The notes under the pieces are model-generated. The model was not told the DNA's origin. It worked only from the letters and a program-made list of their open reading frames with translations, and made no database searches. Below, piece after piece: positions 28,768 to 37,933 of a stretch of DNA of 49,327 nt (positions are counted from its first letter, which is position 1; each line of letters starts with the position of its first letter). Both the position numbers and the translations under genes were made by a program. The stretch lies in contig JANXER010000004.1 in the NCBI GenBank assembly GCA_025057955.1, positions 1 to 49,327 of the forward strand, in the 5' to 3' direction. Source of the stretch: Candidatus Methanomethylicaceae archaeon (GTDB lineage Archaea; Thermoproteota; Methanomethylicia; Methanomethylicales; Methanomethylicaceae).

Positions 28768-29259
28768 ATGGAAGAGATAAAATATAATGTATTATGCGCT
28801 TGTTGTGGTTATAGCTTAGAGGTTAAGGAAATATACATTGAAATTCCAAAGTTTGGTAGAACTGTAATAATCTCCATGCTCTGTGCAAACTGTGGATATA
28901 GGGTAAATGATGTAGTACCTTTAGAATATAAAGGAGCCTCAAAAATTGAATATAAGGTAAAGGGCTTAAGAGATCTTTCAGCTAAAGTCATAAGATCAAA
29001 AAGCGCAAGAATAGTTATACCGGAGTTGGGATTGGAATTAACGCCTGGACCAAGGGCTGAAGGATTTATAACAAATGTAGAAGGAGTTTTGGATAGATTT
29101 CTATGTATTGCTGAATATTTATATGAGATCTCAAGCGGAGTTGCTAAGAGAAGGGCAAAGAATGCAATAGATAAAATAAAACAAGCAATGAATGGTGAAT
29201 TTGAATTCACAATAATAATGGAGGATGAATTAGGGAATAGCGCAATAATAAAAGATTAA
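28768..29259 (+). CDS. ZPR1-type zinc finger protein
   Basis: CACCGYSLEVKEIYIEIPKFGRTVIISMLCANCGYRVNDV; SARIVIPELGLELTPGPRAEGFITNVEGVLDRF. Confidence 0.88.
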   Translation: MEEIKYNVLCACCGYSLEVKEIYIEIPKFGRTVIISMLCANCGYRVNDVVPLEYKGASKIEYKVKGLRDLSAKVIRSKSARIVIPELGLELTPGPRAEGFITNVEGVLDRFLCIAEYLYEISSGVAKRRAKNAIDKIKQAMNGEFEFTIIMEDELGNSAIIKD

Positions 29260-30266
29260 TTTAATGCTGCACTTACTATGGAATTAACGTCTGGTATCTT
29301 TATGGATGCTTTACTAGCATAATTAATAATTTGATTTTCATCTAAATATGGATTTATTTTATATTCCTTAACTCCATTCATTAATACATCCCTTGGAATT
29401 CCAGTTCTAATAGCATACCAATCCATCCAATTTTCTGGGGCTTTTACGTATTCTTCTAAGGAGCTTCTATAGAGCTCAGCTAAGGATTTCCTTAAGTCAA
29501 TAGGAATGGAGTTAGAAGCTGCAAGAGTGCAACAATATTGCAACTCAAGCTCCTCTCCTCTCAATAATTCCCTATAACCATAACTTTCAAGCTTCTTGTA
29601 AATTGGATGCCAAACTATGGCATATTTTACTAAGCCTCTTGATGATGCATTAATTAATTCTCCTGGATTTCTAAAGTACCATGTATTAAGATTTTGTGGT
29701 AAAATTTTCTCTCTTATGGCAAGAAATCTTACTAAATCCATGGTGGAAAGCTCACTTGAATATAAATTATTTAGAGGAATGGAATCTTTAACAAGAACCT
29801 TACAACCACCATAAGCCCCTCCTCCAATTATTTTGAAATTCTTGAAAATTGCATAGAAATATAATTGAGTTATTGTTGGTGTTAGAGCTAAATCTACATC
29901 TCTTAATACAAGAGCTTTAGTGGCTTGTATGGAATTAGTAAATACTATTGGAGTTATAATAATATTTAATTTCTCCTTCACTCTTTTTGCAAAAGTTGAT
30001 AGAAAAGGATATTCACTAGACCAAACAATGCCAATTTTTAAATCCCTTAATTTTTCCTCTTTTATAGGAGAGTCAAGCAATTTGATAAGATATTGATTTC
30101 CCATTTTAATTCTAGTTACTAAACCCTCACGTTCAAGTTCGCTCAAAATTTCAGATACTCTACTGCGAGATATCTTTAAAGACTTATGTAAATGGCTTTG
30201 TGGTACATAATCTCCAATTTTAAGAATTTCTAACAATTTTTTCCGAACGATTGATCTACTACTCAT
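29256..30266 (-). CDS. One-component regulator: N-terminal winged HTH fused to a substrate-binding-protein-like domain
   Basis: HTH VPQSHLHKSLKISRSRVSEILSELEREGLVTR; then DLKIGIVWSSEYPFLSTFAKRV...LVLRDVDLALTPTITQLYFYAIFKNFKIIGGGAYGG (NMT1/SBP-like). Divergent from the symporter. Confidence 0.75.
   Translation of the reverse strand: MSSRSIVRKKLLEILKIGDYVPQSHLHKSLKISRSRVSEILSELEREGLVTRIKMGNQYLIKLLDSPIKEEKLRDLKIGIVWSSEYPFLSTFAKRVKEKLNIIITPIVFTNSIQATKALVLRDVDLALTPTITQLYFYAIFKNFKIIGGGAYGGCKVLVKDSIPLNNLYSSELSTMDLVRFLAIREKILPQNLNTWYFRNPGELINASSRGLVKYAIVWHPIYKKLESYGYRELLRGEELELQYCCTLAASNSIPIDLRKSLAELYRSSLEEYVKAPENWMDWYAIRTGIPRDVLMNGVKEYKINPYLDENQIINYASKASIKIPDVNSIVSAALN
30241..30253 (+). promoter_or_regulatory. 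Second copy of the TTCCGAACRATTG element, within the regulator's first codons
   Basis: TTCCGAACGATTG matches 12/13 with TTCCGAACAATTG at 30306; spacing 65 bp. Confidence 0.4.
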
Positions 30267-30304
30267 CAATAAATAAGTGAGAAAAGCAAAATTTATATTT
30301 TGGC

Positions 30305-30326
30305 TTTCCGAACAATTGTTCTGAAA
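30305..30326. promoter_or_regulatory. Candidate operator palindrome TTTC-C-GAACAATTGTTC-T-GAAA
   Basis: Perfect 12-bp palindrome GAACAATTGTTC inside a 22-bp near-palindrome in the divergent promoter; it abuts the ATG of the small ORF. Confidence 0.55.
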
Positions 30327-30499
30327 TGAAGGATAAAATAAAATCCCTCTATTTCATATTAAGCTTAATTGTAATTATACTATTTTATATAATTCCATAT
30401 TCAATTTTTCATGGTTTTGAAATAGCTATTTTCTGGTTTGTTATTACTTTGGCATGGTTGATTATTACAAACTTTTTATTACTGAGGGGAAGAATATGA
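30326..30499 (+). CDS. Small two-TM membrane protein (57 aa), likely symporter partner (DUF3311/DUF485-like)
   Basis: Manual translation: MKDKIKSLYFILSLIVIILFYIIPYSIFHGFEIAIFWFVITLAWLIITNFLLLRGRI. Stop overlaps the symporter ATG (ATGA). Confidence 0.75.
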   Translation: MKDKIKSLYFILSLIVIILFYIIPYSIFHGFEIAIFWFVITLAWLIITNFLLLRGRI

Positions 30500-31962
30500 G
30501 CGAATTGCAATGGATATTTGCCTTCATGTTAATAACCTATATTACTTTAGGATCATTTATTGCATATTTTTCAAGAAGATATGGAATTAAATCAAGTAGA
30601 GACTACTTTGTTTCCGGACATAATTTGGGATGGTTTTTAGCTTCTATGACATATGCTGCAACTACATATAGTGCATTTATGATGGTTGGTTTAGTTGGAT
30701 TAACATATTCAACTGGCATAGGGGCTTTGGGATTTGAGCTCGCCTACCTATTGGTAACTGTGGTAATATTGGCTTTGCTTGGATCAAATGTTTGGAAAAT
30801 GGCTAGAGAAAGAGGATGGATAAGCCCTTCTGAAATGCTCTCGGATTTATATGAATCCAATTACATAGGATATATGACCATAGGTATCTATCTTATTGCT
30901 ATGATTCCATATTTAGCTGCTCAAATGGTGGGTGTGGCCTCCATTTTTGAGGGACTTGGTACAAGATATGAAGTAGGACTATTTGTAATAGCCATTCTAA
31001 CATTGATTTGGATAGTATTGGCGGGGATGTGGAGTGTTGCAACAACAGATGCCTATCAAGGAATATGGATGTTAAGCGCAGCTCTTATCTTAATATTTTT
31101 GCTCCTAGTGGGAATAATTCCATCATATAATACTAGTTTAGAGACAATTACTAAAGCTCTAAGCGAAGATGGTATATTAGGTATAACTGATTTTTGGTCA
31201 ATACAAACTTTTCTAGCATATACTATACCTTGGATATTTTTTGCTGTAACAAATCCTCAAGTAGTAGTTAGACTTTATATACATAAGGATAAAGCATCAT
31301 ATAATAAATCTGTGGTTCTATTCTCTATATTTGGTTTTATCTACACAATAGCAGTTATTTTCATAGGCCTTATAGCTAGAGGTTTAACAGAGCTTGGCTT
31401 TTTTGAAAAAATAGCTCGCCACGATATGGTTACTCCTATGCTTGTTTCCAAATTAAATCCAGTAGCGGCCTCCTTCATATATATATCAATATTAGCTGCA
31501 GCTATAACAACAGCAAATTCAATAGTATTAGCAGTGGCCTCCTCCTTTGTTAGAGATTTAATTGAAAAGCGTGGATTGAAAAATATCAATACATTAAGGG
31601 CATCAAATATAATTGTAGCATTTATTATAATAATCTCAGCAATATTAGCTTATTTGAGGATAGGCTTCGTAGTGGATTTATCTGTATTAACTTCAGTGAT
31701 GCTCCTTCCACTTGCTCCAGTCACTATAGCTGCTTGGTTAATGCCGAATGTAATTAAAAAACCATTTTCAAGAAAATTCGCTTCAATTTCATTAATTCTT
31801 GGATTTTTCATGGCTTTAATTTTTGCAATTTATCTTGGACCTAGAAGAACCTTTTTAACATCCTATTTTGGATTGCCAATCTCTGCTATAATATTAATAT
31901 TAAGCACCATAATAGTAATCATTGGTTGTTTAATTGAGCGAATTAGACGAATTAGACATTAA
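30496..31962 (+). CDS. Sodium:solute symporter family transporter
   Basis: ORF 30454..31962; ATG at 30496. SRDYFVSGHNLGWFLASMTYAATTYSAFMMVGLVGLTYSTGIGALGFELAYL; SPSEMLSDLYES; about 12-13 TM segments. Confidence 0.9.
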   Translation: MSELQWIFAFMLITYITLGSFIAYFSRRYGIKSSRDYFVSGHNLGWFLASMTYAATTYSAFMMVGLVGLTYSTGIGALGFELAYLLVTVVILALLGSNVWKMARERGWISPSEMLSDLYESNYIGYMTIGIYLIAMIPYLAAQMVGVASIFEGLGTRYEVGLFVIAILTLIWIVLAGMWSVATTDAYQGIWMLSAALILIFLLLVGIIPSYNTSLETITKALSEDGILGITDFWSIQTFLAYTIPWIFFAVTNPQVVVRLYIHKDKASYNKSVVLFSIFGFIYTIAVIFIGLIARGLTELGFFEKIARHDMVTPMLVSKLNPVAASFIYISILAAAITTANSIVLAVASSFVRDLIEKRGLKNINTLRASNIIVAFIIIISAILAYLRIGFVVDLSVLTSVMLLPLAPVTIAAWLMPNVIKKPFSRKFASISLILGFFMALIFAIYLGPRRTFLTSYFGLPISAIILILSTIIVIIGCLIERIRRIRH

Positions 31963-31987
31963 CTTTAAATATGGCTTATACAATGCA

Positions 31988-33150
31988 ATGGAAGGGGAGG
32001 AAATTGGAAAGGAGGAATTTAGTTCACACGCTTTCAAACCCCGAAAGGATTTAAAGATCTCCCCCCAGATGAAGTTGAAAAATATAAATTGATTGAGGAA
32101 AAGTTTAGAGAGATTTTTGAACTTTGGGGTTATAGAGAAGTAAGAACATCAACTGTGGAATATTTTGATATTATAAAGCTTGGAGCAGGAGAGCCCTTTG
32201 TTGATTCCATATTCAAATTTCAGGATTATGATGGTAAATTAATTTCCATAAGAGGAGAGATTACTACACAAATTGCTAGAATGATGGCCACTAGATTATA
32301 CAATGAGAATAGAGTCTATTATATAGAGAATTGCATAAGGTTTGTAAGTCCAAGGGATGTAGGTCAGAGGGAATTTTGGCAAGCTGGCGCTGAGCTATTC
32401 GGCAGAGGAGGGGCAGAAGAGGATGGTGAAATAATATGTTTGGCTTTAGAATGTTTGGAAAAGCTGGGATTAAAGGCAAATGTTGATATTGGAAGTATAT
32501 CCATATTCAGAAAAATAGCTAATTATTTTAAAATTGAAGAGTTGGACGCTCTGAGAAGAGCTATTTCTTCTAAATCTTTATTCGCTATTAGGGAAATTGT
32601 TAGAAATGAAAGTGCCATGGAAGTTCTCAAATATATAATTGAGAATAGAGGAAGTATTGAGATTGTAAAGAAGCTTGTAGATATGGGCATAGCAGAGATT
32701 ATGGAGGATTTAAAGTATTTTGAAGGACTTTTTGAAGTAATAAGAGCATATGGATATGAGGATAGAATAGTAGTAGATCTCAGTACATTAAGAGAGATGA
32801 AATATTACAATGGCATCGTCTTTGAAATATTCTTAGAAGGAATTGGAATTCCAATAGGAGGAGGAGGAAGATATGATGAAATGATGAAGGAATTTGGATT
32901 ATCCTTAGGAGCAACGGGATTTGCAGTTAATATAGATCTAATAATGAAAGCCATAAAATACAGCACTATGAAAAAAGAAGGGCCAGTTAGAATATACTAT
33001 AAAGAGGGATTTTTAGAAAAAGCAGTAAGAATGGCAAAGGAACTCAGAAGCAAGGGAATAAAGTGCATAATAGCTCCACATAGAGGAGAAAACAATGGAA
33101 TTATTTTGGGTGAAAGAGATGAAGGGACTAATATTAGCAATACCAAATAA
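31988..33150 (+). CDS. hisZ: ATP phosphoribosyltransferase regulatory subunit HisZ (HisRS-like); N-terminus probably extended by -1 shift
   Basis: The ORF track starts at an internal TTG (32089). The same frame upstream encodes FQTPKGFKDLPPDEVEKYK, the HisZ/HisRS N-terminal motif. Downstream: GEITTQIARMMATRL, GQREFWQAGAELFG, GGGGRYDEMM. Confidence 0.85.
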
Positions 33151-33763
33151 GGGAAGACTCAGAAAACCAATAATGGAAATTTTAGAATCAATTGGAATAA
33201 TGGCAATGGATGATGAAAGAGTATATTTGAGCAATACTACAATGGAGAATCTTCAATTATTATCAGTTAGAGCCGTGGATATTCCCACATATATATACTA
33301 TGGGATAGCTGATATGGGAATCACTGGAAAGGACATAATAGAGGAATGTGGATTTGAATTGTATGAGCTAGCTGATATGAAGTTTGGCTCATGTAATTTA
33401 GTATTAGCTGTTAGAGAGGATAGCCCATATAGTATTCCTATGGATCTTCCACAAGGAGTAAAAGTGGCTACGGAATTTCCAAATATAACAAGGAGATTTT
33501 TCAATAGCTTGGGCATTCAAGCAGAAATTATAATTCTTAGGGGGGCTGTGGAAATAGCTCCTATATTAGGCTTATCAGATTGTATAGTGGATTTATCAAG
33601 CACTGGAGAAACCTTGAGAAAGAATGGATTGAGGAGCATAGCCACAATAATGAAATCCTCCGCAAGACTCATTTGCAATAAAATTTCATATAAGACGAAA
33701 TATAATGAGGTTAAGAGAATTGAAGAATTATTGGTGAGGGCATGTGAAAATATTAACCTATAA
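33119..33763 (+). CDS. hisG: ATP phosphoribosyltransferase, short form
   Basis: ORF 33095..33763; ATG at 33119 gives MKGLILAIPNKGRLRKPI; GIADMGITGKDIIEE; DLSSTGETLRKNGL. Confidence 0.95.
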   Translation: MKGLILAIPNKGRLRKPIMEILESIGIMAMDDERVYLSNTTMENLQLLSVRAVDIPTYIYYGIADMGITGKDIIEECGFELYELADMKFGSCNLVLAVREDSPYSIPMDLPQGVKVATEFPNITRRFFNSLGIQAEIIILRGAVEIAPILGLSDCIVDLSSTGETLRKNGLRSIATIMKSSARLICNKISYKTKYNEVKRIEELLVRACENINL

Positions 33764-34997
33764 GGATTATCAAAAGGATTATCAATTAGAAGCCTTTGAA
33801 GGCATTCCCGAGGAAATTTTCGAAAAGGTGAGAAAAATTATTTCAGATGTTAGAGATAGAGGAGATCAAGCTCTATTAGAATATACTGAGAAATTTGATG
33901 GTATAAAACTTTCAAAAGATGAAATTAAAGTAAGTGAAATGAAGGAGGCCTTCGAATCTCTATCCAATGATGTAAAAACAAGCATATTAAATTCAATTAA
34001 TAGAATCAAAAAATACCAAGAAAATTTGCTTCCAAAACCCCTAACAGTTAGTACGGCTGAGGGAGTTTTCATAACTGCTAAATATACTCCAATTTCTTCC
34101 GCTGGAATTTACATTCCAGGGGGGCTCTCTCCATATGTATCCACAGTAATAATGGCCGCAGTTCCTGCAAAAGTGGCTAAGGTTAAGAGATGTGCAATAG
34201 TAACGCCTCCAAAGTTTCATAAAGAGATATCAGCTATAGCATATATGCTTCAAGTGGATGAAGTTTATAGGGTGGGAGGAGCACAAGCAATAGCTGCATT
34301 AGCCTATGGAACTGAAAGTGTAAGGAAAGTTGAGAAAATTGTTGGGCCAGGTAATATATATGTAACAGCTGCTAAAATTCTCGTTAGCAGGGATGTGGCA
34401 ATTGACATGCCAGCTGGCCCAAGCGAGCTAGTAATATATGCAGAGGATTTGGAGGAATATGAATGGCTGGCAATGGATTTGCTCGCTCAAGCTGAGCATG
34501 ATGCTAGAGCAAGGGTAATGCTAATTACTCCAAGCAAAGAATTGGCTAAGAATGTTAAGGAATACTTAGAAGGTTTTGAGGAGGAATTACCTAGTCTATC
34601 CAATGCTCTTATAATATTGGTGAAAAACAGAGATGAGGCAGTAAAGCTAATAAATGAAATAGCTCCAGAACATTTAGAAGTTATTTGTGAAGATGAAGAT
34701 TTTATAAGTAGAATAGAAAATGCTGGTGCAATTTTTATAGGTAAATATTCACCAACAGCCCTAGGTGATTACACTGTAGGTAGCAATCATATACTTCCAA
34801 CTATGGGTTGGGCGAGGCGTTCATCTCCACTATCAGTGCTTGATTTTATGAAACTTAGCGAAATTATAAGATGCACAAAGGATGGTCTGAAATTTTTGGC
34901 AAAAGATGCTATTACGCTTGCAAAAATAGAAAATATGAAATATCATGAAAGATCTATCTCAATAAGGATGATGAATAATAAAAAGGATGATGAATAA
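33744..34997 (+). CDS. hisD: Histidinol dehydrogenase
   Basis: AGIYIPGGLSPYVSTVIM; RVGGAQAIAALAYGTESV; VGPGNIYV; DMPAGPSELVI. Confidence 0.96.
   Translation: MKILTYKDYQKDYQLEAFEGIPEEIFEKVRKIISDVRDRGDQALLEYTEKFDGIKLSKDEIKVSEMKEAFESLSNDVKTSILNSINRIKKYQENLLPKPLTVSTAEGVFITAKYTPISSAGIYIPGGLSPYVSTVIMAAVPAKVAKVKRCAIVTPPKFHKEISAIAYMLQVDEVYRVGGAQAIAALAYGTESVRKVEKIVGPGNIYVTAAKILVSRDVAIDMPAGPSELVIYAEDLEEYEWLAMDLLAQAEHDARARVMLITPSKELAKNVKEYLEGFEEELPSLSNALIILVKNRDEAVKLINEIAPEHLEVICEDEDFISRIENAGAIFIGKYSPTALGDYTVGSNHILPTMGWARRSSPLSVLDFMKLSEIIRCTKDGLKFLAKDAITLAKIENMKYHERSISIRMMNNKKDDE
33762..33785 (+). repeat. Tandem 12-bp duplication at hisG/hisD junction (AAGGATTATCAA x2)
   Basis: Exact tandem repeat; encodes KDYQKDYQ in HisD. 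Confidence 0.85.
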
Positions 34998-34998
34998 T
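34964..34998 (+). repeat. 16-bp direct repeat, period 19, at hisD/hisC junction (AAGGATGATGAATAAT x2)
   Basis: Exact copies at 34964..34979 and 34983..34998; the second carries the hisD stop/hisC start. Confidence 0.85.
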
Positions 34999-36061
34999 GA
35001 GGATTGATGATGATATTAAAAAGCTCTTAAAGAAGGATAGCTTCTATGAAGTCATTCCAAAATCGATTATTAGAATGGGTTTAAATGAAAATTTCCTAAT
35101 AAATGAATATTTCCTTCGCACAATATTAATGGAAGCTCTACAAAATGTGGATGTTAGAGCTTATCCTGATGCAAAAGGAGCAAAGGCTGCAAGAGCAATA
35201 GCTGAGGATTTGGGTATTTGGGAGGATGAAGTAATTGTGGGAAATGGATCTGATGAAATAATAGACTTAATTGCTAAAGTTTTCATCAGAAGGGGCTTGG
35301 CTTTTATTATTGATCCCACTTTTGAGATGTATAAATTCTATGTAGAGCTTTATGGAGGAAAAGTGAAAAGCATTTTGACTGATGAAAATTTCAATTTGAG
35401 GGCTGATATTGTGCTCTCTCAAATAGATGATGTAAAGGCCATATTCATATGTTCTCCAAACAATCCTACTGGAAATCAATTTAAAAAAGATGAAATAATG
35501 AAAATTATAAAGGAGTTTAATGGCCTTATTATACTGGATGAGGCTTATGCTGATTTTGCTCCATATAGCTTAATAATGGATGCTACAAAATATAATAATT
35601 TAATTGTATTGAGATCCTTCTCCAAAGCCTATGGTTTAGCTGGATTGAGAATTGGATATGCTGTAAGCAATAATGAAATAATATCATATTTGAAGGCAGC
35701 TCAATCTCCATATTCTGTGAATTCAATTGCACAAGAGGTTTGTAAGCTTGTGCTTAATAATAAGCAAGTTTTTAAATCATTTATAAAATCGGTTATTGAG
35801 GAGAGAGTTTATCTTACAGCAGAGCTTAGCATGATTTCTGGAATAAAAGCCTATCCATCTGATGCTAATTTCATATTAATAAGATCGCTTGCTCTTCCCT
35901 CCTCCTATATATGTGAAGAGTTGAAAAAACATGATATACTAGTAAGGGATAGAAGCAATTTGCCCCTCTTGGATAATTGCTTTAGAGTAACTGTAGGAAG
36001 GAAAAGCGATAATATGAAATTTATTGAAGGCTTAAAGAGAATTTTGGAGGAAACTTCATGA
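34997..36061 (+). CDS. hisC: Histidinol-phosphate aminotransferase
   Basis: GNGSDEIIDLIAKVF; CSPNNPTGNQF; LDEAYADFA; RSFSKAYGLAGLRIGYAV. Confidence 0.95.
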   Translation: MRIDDDIKKLLKKDSFYEVIPKSIIRMGLNENFLINEYFLRTILMEALQNVDVRAYPDAKGAKAARAIAEDLGIWEDEVIVGNGSDEIIDLIAKVFIRRGLAFIIDPTFEMYKFYVELYGGKVKSILTDENFNLRADIVLSQIDDVKAIFICSPNNPTGNQFKKDEIMKIIKEFNGLIILDEAYADFAPYSLIMDATKYNNLIVLRSFSKAYGLAGLRIGYAVSNNEIISYLKAAQSPYSVNSIAQEVCKLVLNNKQVFKSFIKSVIEERVYLTAELSMISGIKAYPSDANFILIRSLALPSSYICEELKKHDILVRDRSNLPLLDNCFRVTVGRKSDNMKFIEGLKRILEETS

Positions 36062-36633
36062 AAAGAGAGGGACAATATGCTAGAGAAACAGAAGAAGTGA
36101 AAATAAAGACAAGAATAATAATTGATGGAGAGGGAAAGTTCGAAGGAAACGCTGGCACGGTATTCATGAATCATATGTTGAAAACCTTTGCTAAGCACAG
36201 TAGAATGGATATTAAAGTTGAAGTGGATGGTGATTTAAAGCATCATATTATAGAGGATTTGGCAATATCATTGGGAAAGGCCATAGTTTCTGCGCTTGGA
36301 GATAGAGAAGGCATTGCTAGATTTGGATATGCCTATGTTCCTATGGATGAATCCCTTGCTAGAGCAGCAATAGATTTAGGAGGTAGAGCTTATTGCAAGC
36401 TCGAATTGAATATTAAGGGAGATTTAATTGAGGATACTAAAGTTGAGGATATTGTGCATTTCATTGAAACTCTATCTCAATCTCTTCAAGCTAATATTCA
36501 CATAGCCGTATTATATGGAACAAATGATCATCATAAAATGGAGGCTGCAGTTAAAGCTTTAGCTATTTCTATTAGAGAAGCTATGAAGATTTTGGGGAAG
36601 GGCATACCAAGTGCTAAGGGTGTAATTGGATGA
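36058..36633 (+). CDS. hisB: Imidazoleglycerol-phosphate dehydratase
   Basis: FMNHMLKTFAKHSRMDIKVEVDGDLKHHIIEDLAISLGKA; DDH-like NDHHKMEAAVKALA. Confidence 0.95.
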   Translation: MKREGQYARETEEVKIKTRIIIDGEGKFEGNAGTVFMNHMLKTFAKHSRMDIKVEVDGDLKHHIIEDLAISLGKAIVSALGDREGIARFGYAYVPMDESLARAAIDLGGRAYCKLELNIKGDLIEDTKVEDIVHFIETLSQSLQANIHIAVLYGTNDHHKMEAAVKALAISIREAMKILGKGIPSAKGVIG

Positions 36634-37217
36634 AGGTAGCTATTTTAGACTTAGGACTTGGTAATTTGCTTAGCATTAAAAGAGGATTGGAAAGAGTGGG
36701 GGGAGAAGTTCTTCTTGCCACAAAGGAGGAGGAAATTCATTCAGTGGATGCTATTATTATACCTGGAGTAGGTGCCTTTAGAGATGGAATAATTGCTCTT
36801 AAAAGAAATTTTAGAAATATCTTTGATAAGCCCATATTAGGAATATGCCTTGGCATGCAATTGCTATTGGATAGAAGCTATGAAGGAGGAGTTTATGAGG
36901 GAATGGGCTTTATAAGAGGAGAGGTTATTAAACTTCCAAGCACAGTTAAAATACCGCATATGGGATGGAACGATATCATAATTTTAAGAGAAAGCTCACT
37001 ATTAGAAGGAATTAAGACTGGAGATTACTTTTATTTTGTTCATTCATACTATTGTAAATTGATGGAGGATATATCAATAGCAATTACTGACTATGGTGTT
37101 AAATTTCCATCAATAATTGAGAAGAATAATTTCATAGGTGTGCAATTTCATCCAGAGAAGAGTGGGAAAAAGGGCTTAATCTTTCTTAAGAACTTCTTGA
37201 GATGGTGTAAAAAATGA
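36630..37217 (+). CDS. hisH: Imidazole glycerol phosphate synthase subunit HisH
   Basis: DLGLGNLLSIKRGLERVG; GICLGMQLLLDRSYEGG; GVQFHPEKSGKKG. Confidence 0.96.
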   Translation: MKVAILDLGLGNLLSIKRGLERVGGEVLLATKEEEIHSVDAIIIPGVGAFRDGIIALKRNFRNIFDKPILGICLGMQLLLDRSYEGGVYEGMGFIRGEVIKLPSTVKIPHMGWNDIIILRESSLLEGIKTGDYFYFVHSYYCKLMEDISIAITDYGVKFPSIIEKNNFIGVQFHPEKSGKKGLIFLKNFLRWCKK

Positions 37218-37933
37218 TTATAGTGCCAGCTGTGGATATTTCAAAGGGTAAGTGTGTAAGGCTTATATTGGGAAAACTAGAGGAGTGTAAGGTATATTAT
37301 GAAGATCCACTTCATGCTGCTAGGAGATGGGAGGAGGAAGGGGCTGAGCTCTTACATATTATAGACTTAGATGCAGCAATTGGCATTGGTGAGAATCGAG
37401 GGATAATTGCTAAGATTATAAAAAATGTGAATATACCTGTTCAAGTTGGAGGTGGAATAAGAAGCTTAGATATTGCTAGAACATATTTAGATATTGGAGC
37501 TGAAAGGGTAATTTTTGGAACTGCTGCTCTTGAGCTTAATCTCATAAGAAAAGCATTGGAAGAATTTGGATTCAATAGAGTAATGGCTGCAGTGGATCAT
37601 GTAATGGGAAGAGTGGCAATAAAAGGTTGGAAGGAAATTCTTGAGATTAATGCAGAAATACTTTGTAAAAACTTAATAGAGCTTGGAGTAAAGAAGATAT
37701 TAATGACCTCCATTGATAGAGATGGCACATTAAAAGGCCCGAATTTAAATTATTCCTTAAAGGTTGTAGCCTCTCTTCCAGCTGAATTTTATTTAGCTGG
37801 AGGTTTTTCAAAAATAGAAGATATCATCCCACTTAAAAGGACAAGGGTGGCTGGAGTTATTATAGGAAGAGCGCTTTATGAAGGATGGATTGATTTTAAG
37901 AAGGCTAAGGAGGTATTAAGGATTGTTAACTAA
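37214..37933 (+). CDS. hisA: HisA (ProFAR isomerase)
   Basis: [45 protein letters not shown]. Confidence 0.95.
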   Translation: MIIVPAVDISKGKCVRLILGKLEECKVYYEDPLHAARRWEEEGAELLHIIDLDAAIGIGENRGIIAKIIKNVNIPVQVGGGIRSLDIARTYLDIGAERVIFGTAALELNLIRKALEEFGFNRVMAAVDHVMGRVAIKGWKEILEINAEILCKNLIELGVKKILMTSIDRDGTLKGPNLNYSLKVVASLPAEFYLAGGFSKIEDIIPLKRTRVAGVIIGRALYEGWIDFKKAKEVLRIVN

